From an uncultured Gemmatimonadota bacterium (GTDB lineage: Bacteria > Gemmatimonadota > Gemmatimonadetes > Gemmatimonadales > GWC2-71-9): a stretch of DNA of 5,907 nucleotides. Under the pieces are notes generated by a model, which worked only from the letters and a program-made list of their open reading frames with translations, was not told where the DNA came from and searched no databases. Shown piece by piece: positions 5,585 through 5,907 of the stretch (position 1 is the stretch's first letter; each line of letters starts with the position of its first letter). Where the stretch lies: positions 1-5,907 of the forward strand of contig CAMLHU010000143.1 in the NCBI GenBank assembly GCA_946479825.1. Direction: 5' to 3'. The translations under genes were made by a program, and so were the position numbers.

Positions 5585-5907
5585 CGTGGGACCACGGAGG
5601 GCACGGAGTCACACGGAGAAGCACGGAGAACTGCATGTGTGGTGGTCTCGCGAACGGAGCTCCGCGCGTTAGACCACACCAAATGGCTGTTCTCCGTGGC
5701 ACTCCGTGACCCTCCGTGCACTAGCGTGGGACCACGGAGGGCACGGAGTCACACGGAGAAGCACGGAGAACTGCATGTGTGGTGGTCTCGCGAACGGAGC
5801 TCCGCGCGTTAGACCACACCAAATGGCTGTTCTCCGTGGCACTCCGTGACCCTCCGTGCACTAGCGTGGGACCACGGAGGGCACGGAGTCACACGGAGAA
5901 GCACGGA
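5573..5907. repeat. Perfect 140-bp tandem repeat, 2.4 copies, continuing past the window
   Basis: Copies lie at 5573-5712 and 5713-5852, and a partial copy at 5853-5907. By eye they are identical at every position. Each unit is mostly one large imperfect palindrome. In copy 1 the left arm has CACGGAG at 5593, 5602, 5612 and 5622, and the right arm has CTCCGTG at 5692, 5702 and 5712. CACGGAGAAC (5622-5631) pairs perfectly with GTTCTCCGTG (5689-5698). Inside are a further stem (GTGGTCT 5642-5648 with AGACCAC 5671-5677) and a central palindrome, CGGAGCTCCG (5655-5664). The units are joined by a short linker containing CACTAG. I see no convincing gene in it. It could terminate the decarboxylase transcript or be a REP/BIME-like or non-autonomous element. 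Copy number could be wrong if assembly was difficult here. Confidence 0.9.
5593..5718. repeat. Nested palindrome (giant hairpin/cruciform) in repeat copy 1, possible terminator of the decarboxylase gene
   Basis: The sequence begins CACGGAGGG (5593-5601) and ends CCCTCCGTG (5710-5718), which are perfect reverse complements, and it folds inward through the arm pairs given in the tandem-repeat entry. It starts 9 bp after the decarboxylase stop. It lacks a T-tract, so any termination would be Rho-dependent or simple 3'-end protection. An alternative hairpin forms across copy junctions, where CCCTCCGTG (5710-5718) pairs with the next copy's CACGGAGGG (5733-5741) over a 14-nt loop. Confidence 0.6.

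Noticed and set aside
4516..5709. Plus-strand open frame of 397 codons overlapping the decarboxylase in another frame
   Set aside because: It is Arg/Ala/Gly-rich without motifs and is explained by third-position GC bias of the decarboxylase gene; its end runs into the tandem repeat.
5573..5907. CRISPR array
   Set aside because: The whole 140-bp unit is identical between copies, with no variable spacers, and no cas gene is present.

Overview
The window is GC-rich (roughly 70%) bacterial chromosomal DNA with dense coding and strong G/C preference at third codon positions. The Asp/Ser-rich style of the proteins (recurring 'ADSLRR', 'DSL', 'DST') and the short-period inverted repeats between genes recall environmental Gemmatimonadota or a similar diderm phylum. 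That assignment is an inference from style; no rRNA or other phylogenetic marker is present.

Layout. Positions 1-4011 hold four genes on the minus strand. In transcription order they are: a DNA-alkylation repair fusion (O6-alkylguanine methyltransferase joined to an AlkA-type glycosylase, 4011-2821); an LTA-synthase/phosphoglycerol-transferase-like membrane enzyme (2824-977), coupled to the first by a 4-bp GTGA overlap; a small exported protein with one bacterial Ig-like domain and a Met-rich tail (850-311); and the start of a small exported Cys/His-containing protein (300-1), which runs off the left edge. The gap at 851-976 holds a candidate promoter and several GC-rich hairpins, one of which displays a perfect Shine-Dalgarno sequence in its loop.

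Positions 4012-4156 separate divergently transcribed genes. This spacer holds heptamer repeats (RTGGGTC on the left, GACYCAC on the right) in inverted orientation, and they run directly up to the ATG of the next gene. Positions 4157-5584 (plus strand) encode a complete group II PLP-dependent (aromatic-L-amino-acid type) decarboxylase with all key active-site residues. Its last three codons and stop lie inside a perfect 140-bp tandem repeat (two full copies plus 55 bp, running off the right edge). Each repeat unit is a nested palindrome built from CACGGAG/CTCCGTG blocks spaced 9-10 bp apart.

How the genes relate. The repair fusion and the membrane enzyme are probably co-transcribed, but no pathway link is evident. 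The two small exported proteins look like a second unit that could also be reached by read-through. The decarboxylase stands alone between two different inverted-repeat structures. No phage, CRISPR, toxin-antitoxin or known defence system is visible. The least explained parts are the two repeat regions, the structured leader at 851-940 and the domain fusion.
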